A stretch of DNA of 64,000 nucleotides from Thermoanaerobaculum sp. (GCA_021154885.1 JAJKHS010000132.1:1-64000); one strand, 5' to 3'. Shown: positions 16,239 to 25,181, numbered from the stretch's first letter. Translations and numbers: made by a program. Notes: a model not told the origin generated them from the letters alone.

Positions 16239-16973
16239 ATGGGTGGATGTAGCGGTTGTGCTTTCAAAGGGATGTCGACGGCAGTCGAGGACGCGTTCGT
16301 CGGCGTGCGGTTTCGGGAAGAGACCAATCTGACGCTCTGCTCGACGGGAGGGCGGACCTACGCCCGGGGGGACCAGGTGGTGGTGGAGCTGGAAGCGGGG
16401 CCGGCGTTCGGCCATGTCGAGCAGTCTCCCATGCCGGTGTTCAAGCCGTGCCAGAAGTCGAGCGCCCGGCCGATTCTGCGCCCGGCCGACGTCGGCGATC
16501 AGGCGTCCTACGACCGCCAGTGCCAGAGCGAGATGAGCGGCAAGCTCTACGCCCAGGAGCGGTCCCGCGCCCTCGGCCTGGACATGAAGATCTCCCTGGT
16601 CGACTTTGCCCTCAGCGGCAAGAAGGCGACTTTTTACTTTACATCTGACGGAAGAGTGGACTTCCGACAACTCGTGCGCGACTTGTCGAGCCGGTTTTCC
16701 GTGCGGGTGAAGATGGTGCAGGTGGGGGCGCGGGACGAGGCGGGGCTGATCGGCGGCATCGGCATCTGCGGCCGCACCCTCTGCTGCTCGACCTGGCTCA
16801 AGGACTTCCGGCCGATCTCCATCCAGATGGCCAAGCGCCAGAACCTCAGCTTGAACCCGTCGAAGATCTCCGGGCAGTGCGGGCGGCTCCTCTGCTGCCT
16901 GGCCTACGAGGACGACCAGTACAAGACCCGGACGCCGGACGACCGGTCTGCAGCGGCCCCTCCGACAGCCTAG
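16239..16973 (+). CDS. ricT: PSP1-domain protein, RicT/YaaT-like
   Basis: 244 aa. The PSP1 domain is followed by the cysteine pattern seen in YaaT/RicT: GGIGICGRTLCCSTWL and GQCGRLLCCLAYEDDQY. Further Cys occur at the N-terminus (GGCSGCAF). In Bacillus, RicT joins RicA and RicF in a complex carrying Fe-S clusters that affects RNase Y-dependent RNA processing; the partners are not seen here. The 180 bp upstream (16057-16238) holds no recognisable gene. It is followed directly by the Hfq-like gene, an RNA-related pairing. Confidence 0.85.
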   Translation: MGGCSGCAFKGMSTAVEDAFVGVRFREETNLTLCSTGGRTYARGDQVVVELEAGPAFGHVEQSPMPVFKPCQKSSARPILRPADVGDQASYDRQCQSEMSGKLYAQERSRALGLDMKISLVDFALSGKKATFYFTSDGRVDFRQLVRDLSSRFSVRVKMVQVGARDEAGLIGGIGICGRTLCCSTWLKDFRPISIQMAKRQNLSLNPSKISGQCGRLLCCLAYEDDQYKTRTPDDRSAAAPPTA

Positions 16974-16988
16974 GACTGACCTCGCCCA

Positions 16989-17351
16989 ATGGAACCGAAA
17001 ATGGCCAATCGCAAACTGATACGCCCGGACATGAACGAGCTCAAGAAGGACCTCCCCGCGCGCAGCGTGCGCCGCAAGCAGACGCCGCCCGAGCAGACCA
17101 ACGCCGAGGAGTTCTACTACCTCAAGCAGATGGCCGCGAAGACGCCCATGGTGGTCATCCTCACCGATGGCGAGGAGCTGCGGGGCTGGATCGAGTGGTA
17201 CGACAAGGGCGCCCTCAAGCTCAACCGGCACCAGGGGCCGAACCTCCTCATCCAGAAGCACTTCATCCGTTACATGTTCAAGGAGGAGGAGCTGAAGCGG
17301 CGGGGCAAGCGGACCAACGGCAGCAGCGACGAGGACCGTGACCGGGCCTGA
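16989..17351 (+). CDS. hfq: Hfq-like (Sm-fold) RNA-binding protein with extended N-terminus
   Basis: 120 aa. Residues about 44-98 match the Hfq Sm fold: YYLKQMAAKTPMVVILTDGE (Sm1 start), ELRGWIEWYDKGALKLN, then LLIQKHFIRYMF in the place of the Sm2 YKHAI motif. The N-terminal ~43 residues, rich in Lys/Arg, and the charged tail are extra to classical ~75-100 aa Hfq. An alternative start (ATG at 17001) would trim four residues. The 3' end overlaps pdxA by 14 nt. Confidence 0.75.
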   Translation: MEPKMANRKLIRPDMNELKKDLPARSVRRKQTPPEQTNAEEFYYLKQMAAKTPMVVILTDGEELRGWIEWYDKGALKLNRHQGPNLLIQKHFIRYMFKEEELKRRGKRTNGSSDEDRDRA

Positions 17352-18375
17352 GCCTTCGCCGCCGGCGCGGCCCGTCCTCGCCCTGACCCAGGGGGACCCC
17401 GCGGGCATCGGCCCGGAGATCCTCCTCAAGCTCTTCATGGAGTCCCCCGCCGCGCTCCCCTGGCAGCCGCTTCTGGTGGCAGAGCGGGCGGCTCTGGAAG
17501 CCCTCCGCCCCTCTCTCCCCGGCGCCCCCTGGGATCGCCTGGTCTACCTCTCCGCCGCCCCTGCCACCCGCCGGGACCTCCCCGCCGATGGCATTCCGGT
17601 GCTGGATCCGGTGGTAGACCGCCGCTCGCTCACCCTCGGCAGCTCGGGGCCGGCGGATGCCGCGGGGGCCATGGCCGCGCTCGACGCCGGCATCGAGCTG
17701 GTGGACTGCGGGGTGGCTGACGCCCTGGTCACCGCGCCGGTGAGCAAGGAGTCGATCGCCCGCCAGCACCTCCCCGGCTTCGTGGGGCATACCGACTATC
17801 TGGCCGAGGTCTGCGGCCTCACGCGCTATGGGCGGGACTATCTGATGGCCTTTCTCGCCCCCGAGCTGCAGGTCGCCCTGCTCAACGTCCACCTCCCCCT
17901 GCGTGAGGCGCTGGACGGCATCACCGGCGAGGCCGTGGGCGAGGCTCTCGACTGCCTCCACCGGCACGCCGGCGGCCGCATCGCGCTCGCCGGCCTCAAC
18001 CCTCACGCCGGGGAGGGCGGGCTGCTGGGCGGCGAGGAGGAGGCGGTGCTCGCCCCCGCGGTGACGGCGGCCCGCGAGCGGGGCATCGACATCCACGGCC
18101 CCGAGAGCGCCGATTCCCTCTTCGCCCGCGCCCGCCGCGGCGAGTTCGACTGGGTGCTCGCCCTCTACCACGACCAGGGGCTGATCGCCGTCAAGACCTC
18201 CTCCTTCGGCACGGCGACCAACTGGACGCTGGGCCTCCCCTTCCTGCGCACCTCCGTCGACCACGGCACCGCCTTCCCCCTCGCCGGCCGGGGAATGGCC
18301 GACGCGGCGCCCCTGGCGGCGGTGGTGGAGACGACGCTGAAATTGATCGCGGGCGAGCTGCCGAAGCGACGTTAA
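17338..18375 (+). CDS. pdxA: 4-hydroxythreonine-4-phosphate dehydrogenase
   Basis: 345 aa. It oxidises 4-phosphohydroxy-L-threonine with NAD in vitamin B6 synthesis. Family blocks: ALTQGDPAGIGPEILLKL, ALVTAPVSKESI, FVGHTDYLAEVCG (metal His), AGLNPHAGEGGLLG (metal His) and LALYHDQGLIAVK (metal His), then FLRTSVDHGTAF. The start is GTG inside the end of the Hfq-like gene. The stop overlaps the convergent methyltransferase stop by 4 nt. Confidence 0.95.
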   Translation: MTGPEPSPPARPVLALTQGDPAGIGPEILLKLFMESPAALPWQPLLVAERAALEALRPSLPGAPWDRLVYLSAAPATRRDLPADGIPVLDPVVDRRSLTLGSSGPADAAGAMAALDAGIELVDCGVADALVTAPVSKESIARQHLPGFVGHTDYLAEVCGLTRYGRDYLMAFLAPELQVALLNVHLPLREALDGITGEAVGEALDCLHRHAGGRIALAGLNPHAGEGGLLGGEEEAVLAPAVTAARERGIDIHGPESADSLFARARRGEFDWVLALYHDQGLIAVKTSSFGTATNWTLGLPFLRTSVDHGTAFPLAGRGMADAAPLAAVVETTLKLIAGELPKRR

Positions 18376-19100
18376 CGCGGCCTCTTCGCCACCGCCAGCA
18401 GCGAATCCCCGAACGCCGGGGTATGCACCACCCGGCCGATCACCCGCAACGGCTTCAGGAACTTCGTCCCCTCGCCCACGGAGCAGAAATTGGACTCGGT
18501 GATCAGGGTCTCGACCTCCAGACCGGCGTGCTCCAACCCCTCGCGCAGCATGCGAGGGGTGAACATGTGGATGTGGGTGGGATCCTGGTACCAGGCCCAG
18601 CGCCGGCCGAGGAGGGGGCGGGCCAGGCTGTGGGCGTTGAGGGTGATGACGAAGAGCTTCCCCCTAGGCTTCAGGCACCGCCGGCAGCTCTCCAGGGTGG
18701 CGGCGTAATCCTTCAGGTGCTCGATGACGTCGAGCAGGGTGACGGCATCGAAGCAGCCGTCGGGAAAGGGGAAGGGCTCCTCGGCCCCCTGCTGGATCAA
18801 TGGGCCGCGGACCCGTTGCCGGGCCTGCTCCACCGCATGGCCGGAGAGCTCCAGGCCGGACGCCTCGTAGCCCGCCTTCTCCAGGGCCGCCAGGAAGAAG
18901 CCGTAGCCCGCGCCCACGTCGAGCACCCGGCCGCCGGGGATGCCGTGGGCGCGCAGGAGCCCCACCAGGTAGTCCAGATACCGGACCTTGCCCGGATGGA
19001 GCTGGAAGTACTCGCGGTCGAAATATCCAGTGTCGCCGGCGTCGTGCACGGGCGGGGATGCTAGCACCGGCTTCGCGCCTGTGCTAACAATCCCGCCCAT
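18372..19100 (-). CDS. Class I SAM-dependent methyltransferase
   Basis: Up to 242 aa. SAM motif I is GGRVLDVGAGYGFFLAALEK, followed by an acidic ASGLELSGHA; the post-I region has FDAVTLLDVIEHLKDY and LKPRGKLFVITLN. The arrangement (DREYFQLHPGK near the N-terminus) resembles methyltransferases of surface-polysaccharide clusters, which fits the glycosyltransferase genes next door. The ATG at 19100 would overlap the divergent gene start; GTG codons at about 19073 or 19052 are plausible true starts. Substrate unknown. Confidence 0.85.
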   Translation of the reverse strand: MGGIVSTGAKPVLASPPVHDAGDTGYFDREYFQLHPGKVRYLDYLVGLLRAHGIPGGRVLDVGAGYGFFLAALEKAGYEASGLELSGHAVEQARQRVRGPLIQQGAEEPFPFPDGCFDAVTLLDVIEHLKDYAATLESCRRCLKPRGKLFVITLNAHSLARPLLGRRWAWYQDPTHIHMFTPRMLREGLEHAGLEVETLITESNFCSVGEGTKFLKPLRVIGRVVHTPAFGDSLLAVAKRPR

Positions 19101-21210
19101 GTTCTGGCTCGACCTCGTGGGGGCCGCGGCGACGCTCGCCGCGCTGGGCTTCCTGTTCCTCGGCGGCTATCTCGCCGCTCTGCGGCTGCTGGGGAGCGAG
19201 GCCGCCCGCGACCCGCTGTCCCTCGCCATCGCCACTCTGCTCCTCGCGACGGCCGAGGCGGTGGGGATCGGCCTCCTGCTGGGCGGGCTCGGGGTGCTGC
19301 GCTTCGACTTCGCCCTGGCGCTCCAGGCCGGTCTCACGCTGCTCCTGCTGCTGGGCTTCCGCAAGGCGCCTGTTGACAGCGGGGCTGGCGGAGTGGACGG
19401 GCCGGCGCGGGCCATCGCCCGGCGCTCCTGGGAGATCCTCTGCGCGCACCCGGCGCTGTCGCTCCTCACCCTGCACGCGGTGGCCATCGAGGCATTGCGG
19501 GGGCTGATCCGCCCGCCCCTCTCCTGGGACAGCCTCATGTACCACCTGCTGCTCGCCGGGACCTGGCTGCGCGACCGCAACCTCTTCCCGGTCTTCGGCA
19601 ACATCCCCGTCAACTACTACGGCTACGTCCCCGCCAACGGGTCGGTCTGGTTCTGGTGGTGGATGGCGCCGTCGCACAGCGAGTTGTACGTCAACCTCGC
19701 CGCCCTCCCTCACTGGCTGCTCCTCGGCCTGGCGGTGGGCGGCGTCGCCCGCCAGCTCGGGGCCCGGCGCTACTGGCCGCTCGCCTCCTTCCTGGTGCTG
19801 CTCACGCCGACGGTGATCCGGTTTGTGGCCACCGAGTACGTGGACGTCTTCGTGGCCGCGGTCTTCGTGGCCGCGGCCTACTTCGCCCTGCGCTGGCTGC
19901 GGGAGCCGGCCTGGAGCTTCGCCGTGCTGATCGGCGCGGGCCTCGGTCTTGCCGCGGGCGCCAAGGTGCTGGGAGTCTTCGACTCCGTCGCCCTCGCCGG
20001 TCTGGCGGTGCCGCTCGCGCGGGGAGCCTGGGGCCGGCGCGCGGGCCAGATCGTGGCCGCGTTGCTGGTGGCGGCTCTGCTGGGGAGCTTCTTCTACCTG
20101 CGCAACGTGGCGCTGGGAGCGGACCCGCTGGCCATCACGTGCGAGGAGACGTCGAGCGGTCCGGAGAACGCCAACCAGCCCACGATCCCGCGCAAGAACT
20201 CGGTGGTGGACCTCTGGGAGCCCATGATCCGGGAAGGGCAGCTCCTCGATTCGTTCCTGGGCATCAGCCGCCCGCAGTCGCAGGAGCTGGGGGTCGGGCC
20301 GCAGGCGTTCATCCTGCTGCTGGCGGCCTTGATCCTCCCTTTCGGCTTCGGCCGCGAGCGGTGGCGGGAGAGCCTGCTGGTGACCGGGCAGATGTGGGCT
20401 CAGCTCGCCTTCTGGCTGATGGTCCCCTTTGCCAAGAGCCATCACGTTTTCGCCAATGTCCGCTACCTCATCCCGGCCCTCGGCCTCGCCTTTGCCGGGA
20501 GCGTGGCCCTGGGGGAGAAGAAGGGGGTGCGCGACCGCTGGATGGAGGGGATCGCCATCGCCCTGCTCGCCCAGGGCATGCTCCAGCTCCACGCCGAGAT
20601 GCCACGCGGCGTGCGGCTGGCCCTGGCGGTGGCGGACCTGGGCGCGGTGGCCCTCGCCCTCTCCCCCGGCTTGCGCGCCTTCGCCGTCCGGCGCCGGCGC
20701 GAGCTGGCCGTGGCCGCCGTGGCGCTGGCGATCCTCGGGGCTCCCTCCCTCACCCGCTTCCGGGTGGCGGACCGGGCGCGGGCTCTGGGCCAGGAGTTCA
20801 CGGCGCACCAGACCACGGCGCGTTTCTCCGCGGAGGCCTGGGGCTGGCTGGAGGAGCACGGCGGGCACGGCAACGTCGCCGCCGTCAGCTCGCCCAACAA
20901 CTACTTCATGTACCCGGCCATGGGGACCCGCCTGGAGAGGGACGTCCGCTACGTCAACTTCAACGCGGCCAACCATCCCCTCGCCGTGCAATATCCGGAG
21001 TGCCAGCCGCGGGTCGACCCCTCGCCCCAGGCCTGGATCGCCAATCTGGAGGCCCGGCACATCCGGTGGGTGCACCTCTCCCGGTTTCCGCGCTTCGACT
21101 TCCCCCTCGAGCGGCAATGGGTGGACGCCAACCCCCGGCTCTTCGCGCTCCGCTATGCGGACGACGGCAATCTGATCTACGAGTTCCTATCCCCCCAGCC
21201 GCCCCCCTAA
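19099..21210 (+). CDS. Polytopic GT-C-type glycosyltransferase-like membrane protein
   Basis: 703 aa with about 12 hydrophobic segments in the first ~500 residues and a soluble C-terminal domain. A periplasmic loop carries PPLSWDSLMYHLLLAGTWLR, with an Asp in the place of the acidic residue common in GT-C/PMT enzymes, and NYYGYVPANGS. The C-terminal part (SSPNNYFMYPAMGTRLERDV) resembles the extracytoplasmic tail of such proteins. It likely transfers sugars from polyprenyl-phosphate donors. The ATG at 19099 lies back to back with the methyltransferase start. Confidence 0.75.
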   Translation: MFWLDLVGAAATLAALGFLFLGGYLAALRLLGSEAARDPLSLAIATLLLATAEAVGIGLLLGGLGVLRFDFALALQAGLTLLLLLGFRKAPVDSGAGGVDGPARAIARRSWEILCAHPALSLLTLHAVAIEALRGLIRPPLSWDSLMYHLLLAGTWLRDRNLFPVFGNIPVNYYGYVPANGSVWFWWWMAPSHSELYVNLAALPHWLLLGLAVGGVARQLGARRYWPLASFLVLLTPTVIRFVATEYVDVFVAAVFVAAAYFALRWLREPAWSFAVLIGAGLGLAAGAKVLGVFDSVALAGLAVPLARGAWGRRAGQIVAALLVAALLGSFFYLRNVALGADPLAITCEETSSGPENANQPTIPRKNSVVDLWEPMIREGQLLDSFLGISRPQSQELGVGPQAFILLLAALILPFGFGRERWRESLLVTGQMWAQLAFWLMVPFAKSHHVFANVRYLIPALGLAFAGSVALGEKKGVRDRWMEGIAIALLAQGMLQLHAEMPRGVRLALAVADLGAVALALSPGLRAFAVRRRRELAVAAVALAILGAPSLTRFRVADRARALGQEFTAHQTTARFSAEAWGWLEEHGGHGNVAAVSSPNNYFMYPAMGTRLERDVRYVNFNAANHPLAVQYPECQPRVDPSPQAWIANLEARHIRWVHLSRFPRFDFPLERQWVDANPRLFALRYADDGNLIYEFLSPQPPP

Positions 21211-22974
21211 CCGCAGCCCCGCGGGATTGGCCGGGTCCAGCTCCAGCAGGCGCCGGTTGAGCTCCCTCGCTCCCTGGAGGTCCCCTCGCCGGGCGAGCAG
21301 CAGCGTCTTGTTCTGGAGGGCCGGCAGGTTCTGGGGATTGAGGGCGAGGGCGCGGTCGAGGTGCGCCTCGGCCTGCGCGAGGTCGCCCAGCGCCAGGTAG
21401 ACGCCCCCCTGGTTGCTCTCGGCGTCGTCCGACCGTGGCTCGAGGGCCGCCGCGCGCTGGTAGAAGCGCAGGGCCGTGGCCCAGTCCCCCTGGCGCGCCG
21501 CGAGATTGCCGAGGTTGAGACAGGCCAGGAAGTCCTTGGGGTTCAGCACGAAAGCCGCCTGGTAGTGCTCCCGCGCCGCCGCCGGCCGCCCCTGCTCGTC
21601 GTAGAGCCGCCCGAGGTTGTACTCCACCAGGTCCATCCGCGGCTCGAAGCCCATGGCACGGGGGAGGAGCAGCGCCGCTAGCACGATCGCGGCGAGCCCG
21701 GGCCGCCACGCCTCGGCCAAGCGGGAGAGCGTCACGCCGCCGAAGACCAGGAGGGCCGGCACGACCGGCAGCCGGTAGCGGGAGAAGAGGAAGAAGACGA
21801 TCGTCGAGAGCATCCACCCCAGGGCGAAGAGGAGGGCCGGGGCGAAAAGGTTGAGATGACTGCGGGCGAGGACGAGCCCGGCCAGAGCCAGGAGGACGGC
21901 GCCGCCGAATTCCAGCAGCGGCAGCCGGAGGACCGGGGACAGGGTCTTCACGTGGTAGTAGTCCACCGCGTCCGGCCACTCGTACCAGCTCCAGAACATG
22001 CCGAGCTTGCGGATCTGCAAGCGGAGGAACGCTCCCGGCTCCCGCCGCGCCCAGTCCAGGGACCGGCCCAGCCAGTAGCGGGAGACCTCACCGCCCGTGA
22101 GCCGCCGGCCCGCCGCCTGCTCGGCGACCCGCACCGGCTCGCGCCGCTCCAGGGCCGGGATCTGCTTGCCCGGAACGATGGGCTGATAGGTGCCGTCCGC
22201 CTGCGGGTTGTTGCCGATGTAGAAGTTCACGCCTCCCTGAAAGGTGGTGGGGAGGAAGTCGCCGCCCTTCCCCCCGACAACCCCGTTGCGCACCGCCACC
22301 GGGAGGAGGGCGAGGACGAGCCCCGCGACCAGCGCTCCGCCCCGGCGGAGGAAAGCTCTTCCCCCTCCCTCCCGGCTCCAGGCGAGGGGCAGCAGAAAGG
22401 GGAGGAGGAGCAGAGCGTTCTCCCGCAGCAGCGCCAGCACCCCCAGCAGCGCCCCGACCCCCAGCCAGCGCCAAGTCCCCGGACGTTCTGGACGGCCCCG
22501 CGCCGCGGCCAGGGCCCAGAGCAGGAAGGAGGTGACGGCCACGGCCGGCGACTCCTTGGCGAGTTGCGCGTCATAGAAGAGGAAGGGGCCGTAGACGGCC
22601 GCCAGCAGGGCCGCTCCAAGCCCCACGTCCTCGCCTGCCATCTCGCGTCCGGCCCGGTACAGGGCGTAGCATCCCGCCACGGCCAGGGCGATCTGGGCCA
22701 GATAGACCGCGTCGAGGCTGCGGCCGAACACGGTGTAGAGGACGGCCAGGAGATAGGGATAGAGGGGCGCCTGGAAGAACACCTGGGAGCCCAGCCAGTC
22801 TCCGGCCGCGATCTCCTGCGCCCAGCGGTCGTACTCCTGGCTGTCCATGGCGAGCCAGGCGAAGAACGGCTGCTCCCGCACCGCCCACCAGTGCGCGAGA
22901 CGCAGGGCGAGGGCCAGCGCCAGGATGGCGCCGAGGGCCAGGAGGTGCCGACGAGAGAGCCGCTGCAGTTTCAT
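21187..22974 (-). CDS. PMT/GT39-like glycosyltransferase fused to TPR repeats
   Basis: 595 aa. The N-terminal ~430 residues hold about 10 membrane helices, with an acidic first loop (LAMDSQEYDRWAQEIAAGDW) and FFQAPLYPYLLAVLY, typical of dolichyl-phosphate-mannose-type GT-C enzymes. The C-terminal ~150 residues are TPR motifs (AAREHYQAAFVLNPKDFLAC, ALRFYQRAAALEPRSDDAES, AEAHLDRALALNPQNLPALQ). The fusion suggests a protein target or complex outside the membrane. The start at MKLQRLSRRHLL was chosen because the hydrophobic helix follows directly. Its 3' end overlaps the convergent gene by 24 nt. Confidence 0.8.
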   Translation of the reverse strand: MKLQRLSRRHLLALGAILALALALRLAHWWAVREQPFFAWLAMDSQEYDRWAQEIAAGDWLGSQVFFQAPLYPYLLAVLYTVFGRSLDAVYLAQIALAVAGCYALYRAGREMAGEDVGLGAALLAAVYGPFLFYDAQLAKESPAVAVTSFLLWALAAARGRPERPGTWRWLGVGALLGVLALLRENALLLLPFLLPLAWSREGGGRAFLRRGGALVAGLVLALLPVAVRNGVVGGKGGDFLPTTFQGGVNFYIGNNPQADGTYQPIVPGKQIPALERREPVRVAEQAAGRRLTGGEVSRYWLGRSLDWARREPGAFLRLQIRKLGMFWSWYEWPDAVDYYHVKTLSPVLRLPLLEFGGAVLLALAGLVLARSHLNLFAPALLFALGWMLSTIVFFLFSRYRLPVVPALLVFGGVTLSRLAEAWRPGLAAIVLAALLLPRAMGFEPRMDLVEYNLGRLYDEQGRPAAAREHYQAAFVLNPKDFLACLNLGNLAARQGDWATALRFYQRAAALEPRSDDAESNQGGVYLALGDLAQAEAHLDRALALNPQNLPALQNKTLLLARRGDLQGARELNRRLLELDPANPAGLRLGGRLGG

Positions 22975-23036
22975 GGAGGGGATTACCTCTGCTTTGTCAG
23001 ATTGCGTTCCCGAGCCGTTGGCCCTCATCACCCCGG

Positions 23037-23203
23037 CCCTCTTCTCCCAGCCTCCCCCCGGTTCGCCGGGAGAAGAGGGAGTGGTTAGTCTAAGAAGAAG
23101 CAAGAACACCCTGGGAGCGCCGGCGTCTCGCCGGCTACTTACTCCGTTTCTTCTTAAGCCCTCTCTCTCCCGGCCGGCGGGGGGGAGGCTGGGAGAGAGA
23201 GGG
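23037..23203. repeat. Pair of related intergenic hairpins (REP-like)
   Basis: Two G/C-strand-biased inverted repeats lie 80 bp apart: CCCTCTTCTCCC (23037-23048) with GGGAGAAGAGGG (23068-23079), and CCCTCTCTCTCCC (23159-23171) with GGGAGAGAGAGGG (23191-23203). Between them is a GCCGGCG-TCT-CGCCGGC hairpin. The two long palindromes are variants of each other, so they look like a dispersed intergenic repeat family. The 22975-23322 interval holds no recognisable gene. Confidence 0.65.
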
Positions 23204-23322
23204 TTGGGAGAGTGAGGGTCCGCCCCGAAGGGGCGCTGGCCACGGCTCTGTCTGGCAATCTGGCAAAGTAGAGCTACTCTGGCACAGATCGCGCACGGCT
23301 TGGAGGACCCGGGGGAGACCGC

Positions 23323-24429
23323 GTGGAAGCATCGCCCAAGAAATCACAGCAGCGCCGCAAACCCGAAAAGCGCACAATCGGCCGCACCGAGGTCAATCGC
23401 AGCGACCTCGAAGGCCTTCAGCGCGCTTGGCGGGAGAAGGACCTCGTCCTCTTCCTCGGCGCCGGGGTGTCGCGCCCCTACGGCATCCCGACCTGGAAGG
23501 ACCTCGTCCTGGAGATCCTCTTCGACCAGACCGACGTGGCCCGCCGGCTGGAGCCCATCGACCTGCCCTCCCGGCGCGCCCTCGCCGCCTGGCTGGTCGA
23601 CTACTACGAGTACGACCCCATCATCCTCGCCCGGGTGGTGAAGAACGAGATCCGGCGCCGGGCCCGCCGCTCCGGCGAGAGCTCCGACGGCCGGGACCTG
23701 TTCCTGGAAAAGGTCCGGGAGCACCTCTACCCTGATCATCCCCCTGAGCCGCGGGAGCCCACGGCCCTCACCGCCGTCGCCGACCTCGTCAAGCGGTCGG
23801 CCGAGGACTCCGGGGTCGCCGCCGTCGTCTCCTTCAACTACGACGACCTGCTGGAGCGCAAGCTCGCGGGGAGCGTCGACTTCCAGCCGGTGTGGAACGC
23901 CCGGCGCAGCCGCGACAAGGGCCTCCCCATCCTTCACCCCCACGGCTACCTGCCGAGGGAGGGGGACCACGAAGTCTGCGACATCGTCTTCACCGAGGAC
24001 GACTACCACGGCCTCACCACCACCGTCTTCCACTGGGCCCTGACCTCCATCGTCGGCTACCTCCGGCACAGCACCGTCCTGTTCATCGGCCTCTCCATGC
24101 TCGACCCCAACCTGCGCCGGCTGCTCGACGCGAGCTACGTCCACGGCGACGTCCCCGCCCACTGGCACCTCCAGCGGCGGCACACCATCGAGCCGCGCGA
24201 GGTCCGCGACGTCCTGCGGGACGTCCGCAACCGCGCGCGGCGGTTCCGCAAGGAGCTGCGCATCCCGCCCCCGGAGGAGATGCCGCCCCTGGAGGAGGCC
24301 ATCCGCGCCGTCCTCCAGCAGGCGGACACCTATGACCGGAACCTCTTCGAGGCCATGGGCGTCAAGACGATCTGGCTCGAAGACTGGGACGACATCCCGC
24401 CCCTGCTGGACCAGATCGCCGCCGGCTGA
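23323..24429 (+). CDS. SIR2-like (NAD-binding) domain protein
   Basis: 368 aa. After a basic N-terminus, residues about 40-60 read VLFLGAGVSRPYGIPTWKDL, the SIR2 NAD-binding glycine motif. Further SIR2-like blocks are AAVVSFNYDDLLE, LPILHPHGYL (candidate catalytic His) and VLFIGLSMLDPNLRRLL. Such stand-alone SIR2_2 proteins include NAD-depleting antiphage effectors, and some act with an Argonaute or other partner. The GTG start follows GGGGGAG. No partner nuclease or Argonaute is adjacent; the next gene is a zinc-ribbon protein 78 nt downstream. Confidence 0.8.
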   Translation: MEASPKKSQQRRKPEKRTIGRTEVNRSDLEGLQRAWREKDLVLFLGAGVSRPYGIPTWKDLVLEILFDQTDVARRLEPIDLPSRRALAAWLVDYYEYDPIILARVVKNEIRRRARRSGESSDGRDLFLEKVREHLYPDHPPEPREPTALTAVADLVKRSAEDSGVAAVVSFNYDDLLERKLAGSVDFQPVWNARRSRDKGLPILHPHGYLPREGDHEVCDIVFTEDDYHGLTTTVFHWALTSIVGYLRHSTVLFIGLSMLDPNLRRLLDASYVHGDVPAHWHLQRRHTIEPREVRDVLRDVRNRARRFRKELRIPPPEEMPPLEEAIRAVLQQADTYDRNLFEAMGVKTIWLEDWDDIPPLLDQIAAG

Positions 24430-24507
24430 CGCTGATGTCCGCAATCGTCCAAACATCCGCCGTGCTACCATGCCGCGGTCACCCACCCGTCTTTGGAGCA
24501 AACGAGT

Positions 24508-25143
24508 ATGGCGAACATCGAATTCACCGGGAATTACGACGACCTCTCGACCGACCGCGGCTATCAGTTCAAGTTCTACTGCGAGAAGTGCGGCAACGGC
24601 TACCTGTCGAGCTTCCAGAGCTCGAAGCTGGGCCTGGCCGCCTCGGCCGCCTCGGTGGCCGGCAACCTCTTCGGCGGGCTCTTCGGCCGCGTCTCTGATA
24701 CCGCCTACGAGATCCAGCGGGCCGTCGGCGGCCCGGCCCACGACGCCGCCCTGAAAGAGGCGGTGGCGGAGATCCGCCCCCTGTTCAAGCAGTGCACGCG
24801 CTGCGGCCGCTGGGTCTGCGGCCCGGTCTGCTTCAACGAAAAAGCCGGGCTCTGCGAATACTGCGCGCCCGACATGGACGAGGAGATCGCCTCCGCCCAG
24901 GCCGAGGCCGCCAAGCAGCAGGCCTTGGAGAAGGCGCAGCAGGTGGACTGGATGAAGGGGCGCGACCTCGGTCAGGTCACCGGCGTCGCCTGCAAGTCCT
25001 GCGGCGCCAAGCTCGCCTCGGGAGCGAAGTTCTGCCCCGAGTGCGGCACCTCGACCGTGGTGAAGAAGAGCTGCGGCGGCTGCGGTGCCCAGATCGAGGG
25101 CAGCCCCCGGTTCTGCCCTGAGTGCGGGCAGAAGGTCGCGTAG
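24508..25143 (+). CDS. Zinc-ribbon protein
   Basis: 211 aa. An N-terminal Cys pair (YCEKCGNGYLSSFQSSKLGL) precedes a Gly/Ala-rich amphipathic segment (ASAASVAGNLFGGLFGRVSD). Another Cys cluster (CTRCGRWVCGPVCFNEKAGL, CEYC), a helix (EEIASAQAEAAKQQALEKAQ) and two C-terminal double zinc ribbons (CKSCGAKLASGAKFCPECG, CGGCGAQIEGSPRFCPECG) follow. The ATG is 8 nt from GGAG. Function unknown; the ribbons suggest a scaffold or protein/nucleic-acid contact. It may be co-transcribed with the SIR2 gene. Confidence 0.8.
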   Translation: MANIEFTGNYDDLSTDRGYQFKFYCEKCGNGYLSSFQSSKLGLAASAASVAGNLFGGLFGRVSDTAYEIQRAVGGPAHDAALKEAVAEIRPLFKQCTRCGRWVCGPVCFNEKAGLCEYCAPDMDEEIASAQAEAAKQQALEKAQQVDWMKGRDLGQVTGVACKSCGAKLASGAKFCPECGTSTVVKKSCGGCGAQIEGSPRFCPECGQKVA

Positions 25144-25154
25144 GGGGAGCGGAT

Positions 25155-25181
25155 CTTGAGGTCACAGATTGTGACCTCAAG
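25155..25181. terminator. Perfect 12-bp inverted repeat between convergent genes
   Basis: CTTGAGGTCACA (25155-25166), loop GAT, TGTGACCTCAAG (25170-25181). It sits 12 bp after the zinc-ribbon stop and faces the end of the convergent cysteine-desulfurase-like gene. No T-run on either strand. A bidirectional transcript end is the simplest reading; an operator for a dimeric regulator is also possible. Confidence 0.5.
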
